Shown here piece after piece: positions 1-11,510 of a DNA stretch of 64,000 nt. The notes below the pieces were generated by a model. It was given only the letters and a program-made list of their open reading frames with translations, was not told the DNA's origin and made no database searches. Location: contig OY282558.1 in assembly GCA_958295665.1 (NCBI GenBank), positions 33,873,045 to 33,937,044 of the forward strand. Reading direction: 5' to 3'. This stretch comes from Tipula vernalis. Lineage: Eukaryota > Arthropoda > Insecta > Diptera > Tipulidae. Made by a program: the position numbers and the translations under genes. Each line of letters opens with the position of its first letter. Positions within the stretch are counted from its first letter, which is position 1.

Positions 1-2017
1 TTCCAAAAAATAATTTTGCAGAACTTTTACTAAACGAACGATTCGTATGGATAAGGGTTTTCTAACTAGGTATTTCAGGGACCTATTCTGTGTGTTAGCG
101 AAACCTTTGTCATCAATTGTAGCAATGGCCGATACTTTCCATTGGGAGTTGAGTGCGATTTCCAAAAAATAATTTTGCAGAACTTTTACTAAACGAACGA
201 TCCGTATGGATTAGGGGTTTTTAACTAGGTATTTGAGGGACCTATTCTATGTGCTAGCCAAACCTTTGTCATCATTTTTGACAATGGCCGATATTAGCCC
301 TTGGGAGTCGAGTGCAATTTCCAAAAAATAATTTTGCAGAACTTTTACTAAACGAACGATCCGTATGGATTGGGGTTTTTTAACTAGGTAATTAAGGCAC
401 CTATTCCATGTGCTACCGAAATCTTTATCATCATTGTTGAGTGCGATTTCCAAAAAATAATTTTGCAGAACTTTTACTAAACGAACGATTTGTATGGATT
501 AGGGTTTTCTAACTAGGTAATTAAGGAACCTATTCCATGTGCTAGCGAAACCTTTGTCATCATTGTTGGCAATGGCCGATATTGGCCCTTGGGATTTGTA
601 TGCGATTTCCAAAAAATAATTTTGCAGAACTTTTACTAAACGAACGATCCGTATGGATTAGGGTTGTGTTTGTTGTTGTTGTTTCTTTTGATTTATTTTT
701 AACCGTCCTACTTTACGCCTGGAGTAGCCAAATCGAGGACGGGCGGCTACAGATCCGTCTTTGAAAACCACCTGCACATTGCATTGCTTCATGTCAACCT
801 GTAGTGCTGACATGAAAGGTGGGTCGGCACATGGATTCTGCACTCTCAACAGGGGGTCATAGATGTGTTCATCTTCATCACCGATCGTAATCAGATGATG
901 AAAAACCGCTTTTGCATCCCGCCCCTATAGGGATTCGAACCCGGTACCCCCCGATCCAACCGCCGCAGCTTTAACCACTGCGCCGTTTGCTCGGTTGGAT
1001 TAGGGTTTTTTAACTAGGTATTTGAGGGACCTATTCTAGGTAGTACTAGCCAAACCTTTGCAGCATTTTTGGAAATGGCCGATATTAGCCCTTGGGAGTC
1101 GAGTGCGATTTCCAAAAAATAATTTTGCAGAAATTTGCAGGGATTTGTGTGCGATTTCCAAAAAATAATTTTGCAGACCTTTTACTAAACGAACGATTCG
1201 TATGGATTAGGGTTTTTTAACTAGGTAATTAAGGGACCTATTCCATGTGCTACCGAAATCTTTATCATCATTGTTGAGTGCGATTTCCAAAAAATAATTT
1301 TGCAGAACTTTTACTAAACGAACGATCCGTATGGATTAGGGGTTTTTAACTAGGTATTTGAGGGACCTATTCTATGTGCTATCCAAACCTTTATCATCAT
1401 TGTTGGCAATGGCCGATATTGGCTCTTGGGAGTTGAGTGCGATTTCCAAAAAATAATTTTGCAGAACTTTACTAAACGAACGATCCGTATGGATTAGGGT
1501 TTTTTAACTGGGTATTTGAGGGACCTATTCTATGTACTAGCCAAACCTTTGCATCATTTTTGGCAATGACCGATATTAGCCCTTGGGAGTCGAGTGCGAT
1601 TCCCAAAAAATAATTTTGCAGAAATTTGCACGGATTTGTGTGCGATTTCCAAAAAATAATTTTGCAGAACTTTTACTAAACGAATGATCCGTATGGATTA
1701 GGGTTTTCTAACTAGGTAATTGAGCAATGTGCTAGCCAAACCTTTGTCATCATTGTTGGCAATGGCCGATATTGGCCCTTGGGGGTTGCGTGCGATTTCC
1801 AAAAAATAATTTCGTAGAACTTTTACTAAACGAAGGATCCGTATGGATTAGGGTTTTCTAACTAGGTAATTAAGGAACCTATTCCATGTACTAGCGAAAC
1901 CTTTGTCATTATTGTTGGCAATGGCCGATATTGGCCCTTGGGATTTGTGTGCGATTTCCAAAAAATAATTTTGCAGAACTTTTACTAAACGAACGATTCG
2001 TATGGATTAGGGTTTTT
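1..2017. repeat. Satellite-like tandem array, monomer about 159 bp
   Basis: A phrase beginning TTCCAAAAAATAATTTTGCA recurs at 1, 160, 319, 448, 607, 1110, 1156, 1285, 1444, about 1600, 1647, 1797 and 1956. Most spacings are 156-159 bp. A 129-bp variant occurs twice (319-447 and 1156-1284) and a 46-47-bp fragment occurs twice (1110-1155 and about 1600-1646), which suggests some higher-order organisation. Every monomer carries a GGATTAGGGTTTT segment followed by AACTAGGTA. The array runs off the left edge of the window, so its full length is unknown. It is broken once, by a SINE at 666-995. Short open frames inside it are by-products of the repeat and are not genes. Confidence 0.95.
666..995 (-). 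mobile_element. tRNA-derived SINE inserted in the satellite
   Basis: Read on the minus strand the element opens with a tRNA-like head. An A-box-like GCGCAGTGGTTAAAGC is followed by a B-box-like GGGTTCGAATCCC, then a unique body, and it ends in an A-rich tail containing ACAACAACAACAAAC. A 12-bp direct repeat, TGGATTAGGGTT, flanks it at 654-665 and 996-1007. This is the expected target-site duplication and shows insertion into a satellite monomer. RNA polymerase III would be the expected transcriber. A decayed relative lies at 29035-29160. Confidence 0.85.
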
Positions 2018-2530
2018 TATTTTCTTTTACTCTCGTAAAATAAAGTAAAGTAATCCTGAAAATTTTGGACCTTGAGATTTCTAGAGATTTATTTGTTTTG
2101 AGGTCCCCTGAGTCCGAAAAAGTGGGTTTCGGAATGGTGTCTATCTGTCTGTCAGTCTGTCAGACTGTCAGTCTGTTAGTCTGTCAGTCTGTCTGTGTCC
2201 TCTCTACAGCCAATATGGTTTAATTAATCGAACTGAAACTTCCAATTTAAGCTTTTTTGATAAATTGGGAGGTCCCAGTGAATTTTACTCCAAATCGGCT
2301 AACCGGAAGTGGCCACACCCTTGGTCCAGAAAATTTGTTTTGCAAATATCTTAAAAAGTATAAGGTTTACAAAATACTAATTAATACAAAATGTTTCCAA
2401 AAATTAAAAACAAATAAAAATAAAAAATTAAAAATTAAAAAAAAAAAAATTTTAAAATTTAAAAAATTAAAAAAAAAAGTTATAAAAAAAAAAATTTTTT
2501 AAATTCTCTGTTCGTAAAAGAAAGTCGTGT
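2018..2530. repeat. Low-complexity repeat with GTCT microsatellite and A-rich tract
   Basis: This segment begins where the satellite stops. It holds an imperfect GTCT/GTCA tract at about 2141-2197 and an A/T homopolymer-rich stretch at 2390-2500. Related purine/pyrimidine phrases (TCGTAAAATAAAGT near 2034 and TTCGTAAAAGAAAGT near 2511) lie near its two ends. It looks like one dispersed repeat unit. I cannot name the family, and the lysine-rich open frame across the A-tract is not a gene. Confidence 0.5.
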
Positions 2531-2735
2531 GTTGGCCACACCTCTATTTTTTTACTTAAGATGTACAAAAAATTTTCGAAAACTGATTAAAATCGTGGGA
2601 GATTAATTAGGATATTAGGGTATAGATCTTACAATTGTTGAATTAATGGTGAGAAAGTCTCAAAAAATGATTATCTGAAATTAACAACTTTTGTCTAACC
2701 CCTAAAAATATTTTATCTTCTTTGTTCGACTAAGC

Positions 2736-3101
2736 CAGTGGCAAGCCAAAGTATTTTTGATAAATTTTCAAAATAAATAGAGCAATAAAACTCCGATTAG
2801 AAAAAAAAAGTCAACTGGACAATGCGGTAATTATTAACGTATTCAGAGTCACAAAATATATCACTTGGAAATGGATGAGGACCACCGCAATAGTTATTCC
2901 ATCTTGCAGCATGCGGCCCACGGGCCATATTTCTCAAGTTGGAATAAATATTGCGGTGGCTTTCACACTTATTCCACAGTGATAAATTCGGTGACTCTGG
3001 ATACATAAATAACTACCGCGTTGTTCAGTTGACCTTTTTTTTCTAATCGAAGTTTATTTTGGAAATTTGTCAAAAATACTAATTTGGCTTGGCCACCACT
3101 G
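2736..3101. mobile_element. hAT-type foldback MITE with 8-bp target duplication
   Basis: The element starts CAGTGGCAAGCC and ends GGCCACCACTG, which fits the CAGNG-type ends of hAT transposons. The two halves are almost complete inverted copies of each other along roughly 180 bp, folding about GGCCCACGGGCC at 2915-2926. The 8-bp direct repeat GACTAAGC lies at 2728-2735 and at 3102-3109, the length hAT transposases generate. There is no coding capacity. The insertion ends 20 bp before a predicted splice acceptor at 3122-3123. Confidence 0.9.
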
Positions 3102-3123
3102 GACTAAGCCAATAGAGCTATAG

Positions 3124-3349
3124 GAAACATGGCGACTTATCAGCGAACATTTCTAACGAATTCGTCAATATTTTAGGAAATAAAGTCAACAATTATATAG
3201 GTTCTATCTTAGTTAAAAGCGGGAATATCGACCAAATTACTGTCCGCGCAAGTTGGGCAGTTATTATCGTTCAAGCTACTTTACATTTTTTACAAGATAC
3301 AAGAAAATCTGTGGAACGTTTTAAATCCAGAGTACAACACCAGACGTAA
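3124..3349 (+). CDS. Candidate terminal exon of an unrecognised plus-strand gene
   Basis: An open frame of about 75 codons runs from a splice-acceptor-like CTATAG to a TAA at 3347-3349. It has no start codon, so it would be a last exon. The composition is protein-like: it contains SGNIDQITVRASWAVIIVQA and ends in a basic stretch with KSVERFKSRVQHQT. AATAAA signals follow at 3377 and 3403, which supports a genuine 3' end. I do not recognise the family and found no upstream exon inside the window. The hAT element immediately upstream has separated the acceptor from the older pyrimidine-rich tract near 2712-2726, so the exon may now be poorly spliced or dead. It could also be a chance open frame. 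Confidence 0.4.
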
Positions 3350-3376
3350 TTAACTGATTTTTTTTATCTTTGACGA

Positions 3377-3408
3377 AATAAAATATTTTGTTTTTGAAAT
3401 TTAATAAA
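3377..3408 (+). promoter_or_regulatory. Two candidate polyadenylation signals (AATAAA)
   Basis: AATAAA occurs at 3377-3382 and 3403-3408, 28 and 54 bases after the TAA of the preceding open exon. AATAAA is frequent by chance in such AT-rich DNA, so the position is the main support. Confidence 0.35.
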
Positions 3409-3425
3409 ATTTGTACACCTAATAC

Positions 3426-3552
3426 TCATTTTTGGATCCGGGCGCCAGATACCATTGGCACATCTGTTTGCATCCCATCATGCAGAGTGCGGCATCGATC
3501 TAAATAATTAGAATCTAAATTTGTATCGAGCTTCTGTGTTTCTTGCGTTACA
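3426..3552 (-). CDS. Candidate terminal exon of an unrecognised minus-strand gene
   Basis: On the minus strand a pyrimidine-rich acceptor (TTTTTTTTAAACAG) is followed by 42 codons ending in TGA. The peptide is hydrophilic, is not AT-biased, and includes DRCRTLHDGMQTDVPMVSGA. ATTAAA, a common variant polyadenylation signal, lies about 22 bases past the stop. The exon starts with the last base of a split codon, so at least one further exon is needed. The first exon at 7431-7511 ends between codons and therefore cannot join it directly. If both are real, an intermediate exon is missing from my reading. The family is not recognised. Confidence 0.35.
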
Positions 3553-5462
3553 CTGTTTAAAAAAAACATACCACAAATAGTTTTTTCATTCATACAAAGG
3601 AAACCCACATTCGGTTTTGAAAAAAAAAAATAAAAATTATGCATACTTTGAATATTTCATGAATTGACAAAAATAAACAATTGAAGGTGTTGCTTTTACA
3701 CAAAATTATGGCAAATTAAAGTAGGTACATATTATAAATTAGTTTATTCTTTTTCATGGAAAATCTTTAATTTCCTAATTTTTACTCCAAAAAATCGAGT
3801 GATCTGTTTAAGCATACAAATAATATTTTGATATAAAATTTAAATATTATTGAAAATGATGACCATTTAAGCAAACACATCTTTATAACTACTTACGAAT
3901 AAAATGTATATTTGCAAACTCTTCATTAATGATGAATTCATGAAATCCATCTATAGCCATTACTTAATTTTATAAGTAGTATTTGTCTTGCACCAAATAC
4001 GAAATGAATACCTTTATTTATATACATATTATGTTTATAAAATCATGTGTACAACTCTGTATAAAGAATATAATATCTTTTCGAAAATTTAGGAAGCTAA
4101 TCAAAAAAATTGTACATATGTATATATGTAAATTCCAATTATGTATCATTTAAGCGATTTATGGAAATAAATCAAAATGTAAATAAAAAATCGGATTACA
4201 ACTTAAAGAATTAAATTTATTATTGATAATTATTGACACGAATACGTAGTAAGATTAACTATTATATTACGAGTATTGCAAATGATTATAAAAATAGTCA
4301 TGCATAAGTAGGTAGGTGTACGCAAATAAACACAAACGTTGTAGTATTGAGAATATCAAATTCTCGTATGTACAATAATAATATTTGATTATGTGTACAA
4401 ATATTCTAATATATAGTAAACAATACAATAATATTAATAATAAAGTAATACATAATCAATTAAGCATAAGCATCGTTTAGAGAATATGGCAAACATAATG
4501 ACACAGACTTTTCCATATGCGAATTATGGTTGATACTGCTGTCTACATGAATAATAAATATAACTGTTAAATACAATGGTATATTTTATGCAATATATAT
4601 TTATCTTGTAAACAATCCCTAAACCAAACTCTGCGTAGTTAAGATATGTATAAGTATAGTTAAAACTTATAAAATATATAAATTCAATGTAGGCTGTGGA
4701 TTGTCAATATAAATAGCCTTGGAAATAATTCAAAACGAGAGATTGAATCCAAATATTTACATGACATAACTTAAAATCTTTTACAGCACTAAAACATTTT
4801 GTTAAACAAAATATTAGATTAAAACAATTTATGTCAAAAATCTTTATATAATTTGCTGTAAATCATAAAATACTTTAGTGTAATTAACTAATACTATAAA
4901 AGGAAGTGTAATTATCAAGTAAATATTAAAATATGTACTGTATATAAAAGTTATAAATCTAATCTAAGTCTAAATATTTTATGCAGATAGGTAATATTTA
5001 TACACAGGGTATTTCTTAAATTATTGTACAAAATAACTTGCGTGATTTAAGACAATTACAAAAAAAAAAAAAATTTGTTTTGCAATAATTGTATGATCGT
5101 TTTAAAAATTAATCACATCATACAAAGCATACTTTTGACTTTGGGGCTGTTAATAAAAAAAGGTAAGATCTTTAAATTTATGTACCAATTTAACAGTTAC
5201 ACCATGTAAACATTCTCTATTTTAAATTTTAAAATTATAAACACACAGAAGAAATTAAGTTTTAAATTGATATAATTTACAAACTCTAGTCAAAAAACTC
5301 ATGCTAAAACTAAAATTTTTAACTTAACAACCAAATAAATAGTAAACACTGCAGTATGAATTGTTTAATTGACCCATCTATGAAAACCAAGGGAAATTTA
5401 GTTAAATTATTTTAGATGACTTTGAAACTGCATGTCGTCAACTTCATGATTTGAACAATGTT
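3553..5462. other. AT-rich stretch, no gene recognised
   Basis: Very AT-rich sequence with scattered TATA and ATAAAT runs. It may be intron of the putative minus-strand gene whose possible ends are at 3426 and 7511. I see no convincing exon, repeat unit or RNA gene. Confidence 0.5.
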
Positions 5463-5732
5463 TTAATGCGCTTTATTATTCACTATTCGGAGTAAACTAT
5501 CGAGAGCCGTCATACAAGAGGCTCCTGATAATAGTTCAATAAATAAAATGAGTATATAAATAAATAAATAATATAAAGCTGCCTTAATACACATCGCGAT
5601 GTTAATTTGTGTTAAGAAAACCAATACATGTACAAATATACAAATTATAAAATTCTTCAACCAACATTTAGCGCCACGAACTAAAGAATAGCAATAGCTC
5701 ACATATTTTTCTAGCGCCACAAAATATTTTAA
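5463..5732 (-). CDS. Weak candidate exon, hydrophobic peptide
   Basis: A minus-strand open frame of 89 codons follows an acceptor-like CTTTTTCTTTATCAG and ends in TAA. It has no ATG at its 5' end. The peptide contains two hydrophobic stretches, including FIICIFVHVLVFL, and would be a small membrane protein if expressed. It begins between codons, as would fit the exon ending at 7431, but direct joining is only a possibility. Hydrophobic open frames are common by chance in AT-rich DNA. No family is recognised. Confidence 0.2.
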   Translation of the reverse strand, partial: LKYFVALEKYVSYCYSLVRGAKCWLKNFIICIFVHVLVFLTQINIAMCIKAALYYLFIYILILFIELLSGASCMTALDSLLRIVNNKAH

Positions 5733-7430
5733 CTGATAAAGAAAAAGTTAAATTGTCAAAAAACGAAAAATTAGAATTTCATTTTGAAACATTTTGGGTT
5801 CGGTTTGGTGCTGATAGACTACATACGAGTATATTCTTTATTATTTGTCACCAAAAAATCGTCTCCGAGCAGAACATGTGCGAAAAATTACAGTTTATTT
5901 TATGTCAAAAACTGTCATCATAAATAAACAGATTTTGCTTTTTTTCAAGACAATTTTCCGTACATTTTTTTTGGGGAATCACAACAGCGTAACAACACAA
6001 ACCATAATTTAGGGAAAATTATACTTAGTATTTTGTTTATACAGATTTTGCTGGACAATAGAATATTACAACACTACTCTGAAAAAAAAATTTATAATAT
6101 TTAATGTCGTTTTCGATTAACTCAAAAAAATGTAATGTTGTAACTACCGCAGAATTAGCATCACAACCAATCACATGCTTCTATTTACTCCACAACACCA
6201 GGTGGTTATTCAGCTCATACGAAGGAGAAGAATTGACAGATTCAAGATTAATAAGAACAGCTGTCAACAACAAAAATTTAATAAAAAAATTTTATTTTTG
6301 TTTTTGAATCAACATTTTGATCCCAGTAGTTGTTTTTATTGCTTGTCGTTTCTGCCATTAGCGGATTTCAATCCATAAACCATACCGTCGAGAAGGTGCG
6401 GCTCCTGAATTAGATAAACTGCATACTGCACTAAGAGGATGGATATTCTCAAAACCTTACACATGGATGGCCAAAATGCTTAACAGTGAATTCAGTATTA
6501 TGAAGACTATAAAATTTTTGGGGCCGCAATAGGAAAAAGTTTGAAAAGCACTGCCTTAATTAAATCATACATTTTTTATCTTATTCAAATTGGTTTGGGT
6601 AACACAGGAAGAAGGTACGATATTTTTTAACTTTTTATTAATTAGACCAAAATCTGTAATACCAAATACAGCAATACTGGCGTGCTACACATATTCACAT
6701 TAACTACATTTTTGGCCAAATTTGGTTATTGATACCAATAGTGATGTGCTAAATTTTTTGTTCTATTTTGTTTATTTTCTCATAGCATTTTTAACAAAAA
6801 AGGTCGATTAGCCCATCACTAGATACTAATCGATAGCTTATAACCAACTTTATCAAAAACATTTAAAAAAATAATTTAAACTAAAATCAGAAACGAGTAA
6901 TAAGGAAAATAGTTTTCGTTTTAAATTAATAATACACTGGTTTCAGAACTTTAGCATATTTTCTCAAAACTCAATTTTTGTAGATAAGGTAAACATGTGT
7001 AGTACGACAATACTAACCAAATGCATCGGTTTTCTTATTCAAAACTATATTTTGTGTTATAGTTACATATTTATCATCTATTGTTTGCTGCTAATTGCTT
7101 GTTAGTACAAATCAATAAACCAATTACATAATTTAAAATGTAAAAAAAAAAAAAAAATCAGATATTATTTGTAGGTTTATTGCTAATCCGAAAAAATGAA
7201 TGTAGCAGTGGTAAGATAATTGCACATTTAGTTCTTTAGAACATGCGTAAGCAAATTTAAACCGGTTCGCAAATTCTTACTCATTCCTTAAATAATCGCC
7301 ATGTTACTGTATTAATAGATTTAACTGCCCTCTTTTTCAAATAGAATTAAATAAACAAATAAAATCAGAAACTCTCACCAAACGTGTTGAAAAAATAAAC
7401 ATGAAAAATACATTTTAATATTCTACTTAC
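5733..7430. other. AT-rich stretch with one short unexplained open frame
   Basis: Mostly AT-rich and possibly intronic. On the plus strand, 6362-6532 reads as 56 open codons of ordinary composition (including ELDKLHTALRGWIFSKPYTW), ending in TAG, with no ATG at the start. It resembles old coding or transposon sequence, but I cannot assign it. Nothing else was identified. Confidence 0.4.
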
Positions 7431-7511
7431 TCGATCACTAAGCTTTTCGTCATTCTTTCCACGTTTCAACGATGGCGCCCTAATCACTTTAACTTCATTG
7501 TATGTATCCAT
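7431..7511 (-). CDS. Candidate first coding exon of an unrecognised gene
   Basis: On the minus strand an ATG in a favourable context (ACCATGG) opens 27 codons, beginning MDTYNEVKVIRAPSLKRGKN and ending KLSDR. A near-consensus 5' splice site, GTAAGT, follows directly. Base composition is clearly richer in G+C than the surroundings. The exon ends between codons. The peptide is basic and carries no signal sequence, so it looks like a cytosolic N-terminus. The remaining exons should lie to the left; the terminal exon at 3426-3552 is a candidate but needs a connecting exon. The family is not recognised. Confidence 0.5.
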
Positions 7512-9868
7512 GGTATAATTAATTAAAAAAAATCGTTAGAATTCCTATTTAGATTTTTTTTAAATTCTGACGATTAAATTCTTCTAATCTGAAATTAAAT
7601 ATTTTTAAATATATTTTTAGTTTTTTGTGTCAAGCTTTAGGCGTAATTTCTAAAGTTCAATAGTTTTAGCTATTGAAAATGAAATCTCCTAATTAACATC
7701 TTTTTTTTTTTTTTTAAATTCAAATTAATAATTTAGATAACCAAAAACAAAGATAAAACAAATTTAAATATTAATTTATTTAATTTCCTCTGTTGAATAA
7801 TATTTGAGTTAACACATTTTAGCTTTATGTCATCGAACAAATGTTATATTTGTAGATGTATGTATATAACAAAATTTATTTTTTGTTGTTAATATTTTAA
7901 GTCAATTATGATATCCACCTCATTGATAAATTAGATTTAAACAAATTTGAGACGCACCTTAAAAACTGTAGCATCATATTTTAAAATACTTGATTTCATT
8001 TTCAATGGCGTAGATCTGTGAAGTTTGTAATTTTGTATGCACATTTTTTTTGGAAGTTACGCTAATTTGATGTGAAATTGATTTAAATTTAAGTGACGAA
8101 TATTCTTAAAGAAATAAATAAAATTAAAACTAGACATTTAATAGGCATAAATAAATTATAAATCAGATTGGTTTTAATTTTGAAATATACTTACTAATTT
8201 TTTTTGGCAGATAACATTTTTTAAACGTGATGCTATTTTGGTTATTTTAATCTCGTTTTTTATTTAAGGTCATTTTTAGATGCACTCTGAAAAATAAATA
8301 AACAATAAGTATTATATTAGAATTTATGAGCAAAATAGAACCGATTTTATAAAAATTATTTAGTTTGTGAAATAAAAATCTAGTAAAATGCAAGTATTTC
8401 TCATCTTTTGTTGCCTATAATAACAACAACATTTCTTAACAACAAGCTCATCAAAATTAACTATTTTTTTTTTAATGTGAAAGTGGTTGATTGCATTTCT
8501 TTGCCTTTTCTTGAATTATGATTTGATCTAAATCAACAAGCACCTTAATGTCATACTTACAATTAAAAATACTAAATCAAATTCAAGTGAATTGGTGATT
8601 TTTGGAAAGCGGATTAAGGCTATAATTTTATTAAATTAATATTTCATATTAAGTCAGCGAATTAGAAGACGAAATGCTGATTGAATACACAATAACTAGA
8701 TTTCAAATTTTTTAATAGGTTAAATTCAGCATAATAAATATTAAAACCTCAATTATATTTTTAATAAATTATGAGAATACAAAGGCGAACGATTCGTTAA
8801 ATTTGCGAATTCAGCGATGCATCAATAATATAATATGTATGAACATATTCTAATTATATACACGCCCAACCATTATGACAGTCTCGAAGAACTTTAACTA
8901 TCAAAAATTGTAATTATTAAATTTATGTATTTATTTTCCGCTGTTTAAAGAAAATGGGAACCATGATTAAAGCCATTTATTTTGAAAGTGGTGTAAGTCC
9001 AATTTTTTTTTTGAAATGATAAAAGAATTGAGAATCAAAAGTATATCGGATTTTGAATTTTCTTATTTTTTGCATGACTAGTCATTATCGTTTTTTGCAA
9101 TTTTTAGACTTAATGGTAATATTTAAATTATCTTCTAATTACTATATTAAGCAGATTTTTACTATAATTATTTAATCAATACTGAAATGTTTAATCATTA
9201 CTAAAATGTTAAAAATTCAATGTAAAATTAACTATAATTAAGATATCAATTAAATTATAATCAATCAAACAGTCTCCCCCGTTCTACTTGGTACAAAAGT
9301 AATCTATTTCTTACGTTTATTGATACTTAATATTAATATGGTTTACTATAAAGTATTGTACTAAATTTACCTAATAATACCTAATTGCTATTTTTAAAAT
9401 AAAAGAAAATGTAATAATTTACTTTAATTTGTAAATAAAACAAAATTATTCATTTTTGTATTCACTTTAAAATATTACGAAAATTTAATCAATATTAAGT
9501 TTCTTCTTACAAAAACAGGTTTATCAAGCCTATGATAAATGTAAATAAATTTATAAGGAATTTATAAGGGGGTAAAAAATAGATTTAAAAGATATGTCTT
9601 TCTAAAAACTGTCTAGTTCTAAATTCAATTAATTGAAAAAATTGATTAAAACATAATAATAATCGTTACTTATCAGTTAATAACTGACAGTGACCAGTTA
9701 TTATTTGGGTATTTAATCAAGTATGTATCTACTTAACCAAAACACAATCTCGCAATGCGAAAGTGTTCACTCGACTCCCTCAGTTTGAAAAAGTTCAATT
9801 GTTGATTTGCAAATTTGGACATCCTTATTTTTAGTTATAATCATGTTTATTTTATCTATGTACATAAC
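7512..9868. other. AT-rich stretch, nothing recognised
   Basis: Long AT-rich non-coding sequence with homopolymer runs. I see no open frame with protein-like composition, no repeat copy found elsewhere in the window, and no RNA gene. Confidence 0.5.
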
Positions 9869-10234
9869 GGGTGGTCCGTCTAGCGTTTGCAATTTCAACT
9901 ACCGGTTATTTCGAGTGTGGCAACACTTAAGTCATTCGTGTTATGACAGAAAAGTAGTTTAATGTTTGACATTTACGAAATGTCTTCTACCTAAAACTGG
10001 AAGAAATTTACGTGGAAAACTCAGTAGAAATGAAATTCCTACAAGGCAATTTGTTACGCTAACCATCCAGAGACTATCCAAGACTTGAAACATCAAATCG
10101 AAGTTGCCATTGCTGAGATAGAAAAATTGGATTGACAGAATGGGGTACTTTTCTAATAAAACAAACCGCTTTGAAAAATATTCGTTCGTCTTTGAATTTA
10201 GAGCCAAATTAAATTACACGTTAGATGACCACCC
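9869..10234 (+). mobile_element. Internally deleted mariner-like (IS630-Tc1-mariner) element
   Basis: The ends form an imperfect inverted repeat: GGGTGGTCCGTCTAGCG on the left, and the complement of CGTTAGATGACCACCC on the right. Between them, 10057-10137 reads on the plus strand CYANHPETIQDLKHQIEVAI followed by AEIEKLD and a stop. This matches the C-terminal tail typical of DD-E transposases of this superfamily, where a helical 'TI.DLK..I...I..I' segment precedes the stop. The catalytic domain is missing, so the copy is non-autonomous. Confidence 0.65.
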
Positions 10235-11496
10235 TTTATTATAAAGGTAAAACAACACTAAATAATTTTATTTAAGTTTAAATATTTAAAGATTTTTTTA
10301 ATAATAATGCTAAATGCTCGAATTATAAAAAAAAAATTTATTGTTATCGAATTTTGAGCTTCACATAATTTTTATCAAAAATTGTTTCAAAAATTATCAA
10401 AATTCTAAATAACATAAGATAGAATGATAATAATGATTGATAACAATAAAAAAATTATTAATTCTTTAACCAAAACTATTAAACTGGTTAACAAGTGAAA
10501 AAATTTGATAAATTCTTTTGAATAAAAGACTGGCAAAATGATTAAGATTTAAAAAACTCGTTTTTAAGCGTTATTTGGATTTAGTAAGTTAAGAATGATA
10601 GCAGCTATTTAGTATATGCTTTGGTAAATTCCAAAATGATTTAAAATAAATTACACCAACAATACTGTACTCGTTTATATTCAAAAACGAGATTTAGCTA
10701 AATCATTCCTGATTTTATACATTCTACGCTACGGAGCAATTGTTAAAATTGATGCCTTCGATTAAGATTTTTTTGTTTAACCTGATACAATTTGAAAAAC
10801 TATGAAATTTTAAGTGGGTCAAAATTAAATTTAACCAACGTTTTACTGTTTATTTCCCTATTGTTTATTTTTATGTTTTGCTTCTGGCGTGACCTGTTCT
10901 GAGTCTGATCAGTTGTCTTAGTTTGTATGTTTCCATTTTGATATTTTTAATATCAGGGGTATTTAGGAAGTGTTTCATTCATCAGTTTGTTATATTTATG
11001 GCTGTATTTGTCCATATTTCATATTTTGTTTTCCATGTCATAATAGTGTTTCATTTGCATTTCTATGGTGTGATTGGCGATTCAATTAACGGTGTGAAAT
11101 TTGGACCTTGAAGTGGTATTTGGATATGGTTTGTTTTTTTTGGAAATAGTTTGTTCCGAGATTCTCTAGTTTTGGCGTTGGTGTAATATTCAGGTTTTCT
11201 TGACACTCATGTGTATTATATTTTTTTTAAAGCTTTCGCGTATTTTGTGCATTTTGTGTCAGCCGTGCAGAATTTTTTTGCGGTGTCCGTAGCCTATATA
11301 ATTTGAGTAAAATCTCGGTTTTGGGTAGGAAAATGTAGCTTTAAATGGCACATCGCAAAATAATATTTTATCCGGTAGTAACCACGCTCAAATTGAATTT
11401 TTAGTAAATTAATTTATGTAGCATTAATAAAAAAAAAATCTTCTCGATTGTAAGGCCTGTTAAATATGTACATACATTATAACAGTTTTTACAAAG
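10235..11496. other. Intergenic stretch, nothing recognised
   Basis: AT-rich to about 10.85 kb, then a less AT-rich segment at 10.86-11.35 kb with T-rich short open frames that do not resemble a protein family. The latter may be old repeat sequence. No gene is supported. Confidence 0.4.
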
Positions 11497-11510
11497 ATAT
11501 TTTATAAGTA

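Noticed and set aside
247..2017. TTAGGG motifs in every satellite monomer, suggesting telomeric repeats
   Set aside because: Each monomer carries only one TTAGGG within a 159-bp unit; there is no tandem TTAGG or TTAGGG run.
2257..2502. Lysine-rich plus-strand open frame
   Set aside because: It is a translation of an A-rich low-complexity tract and has no splice or family support.
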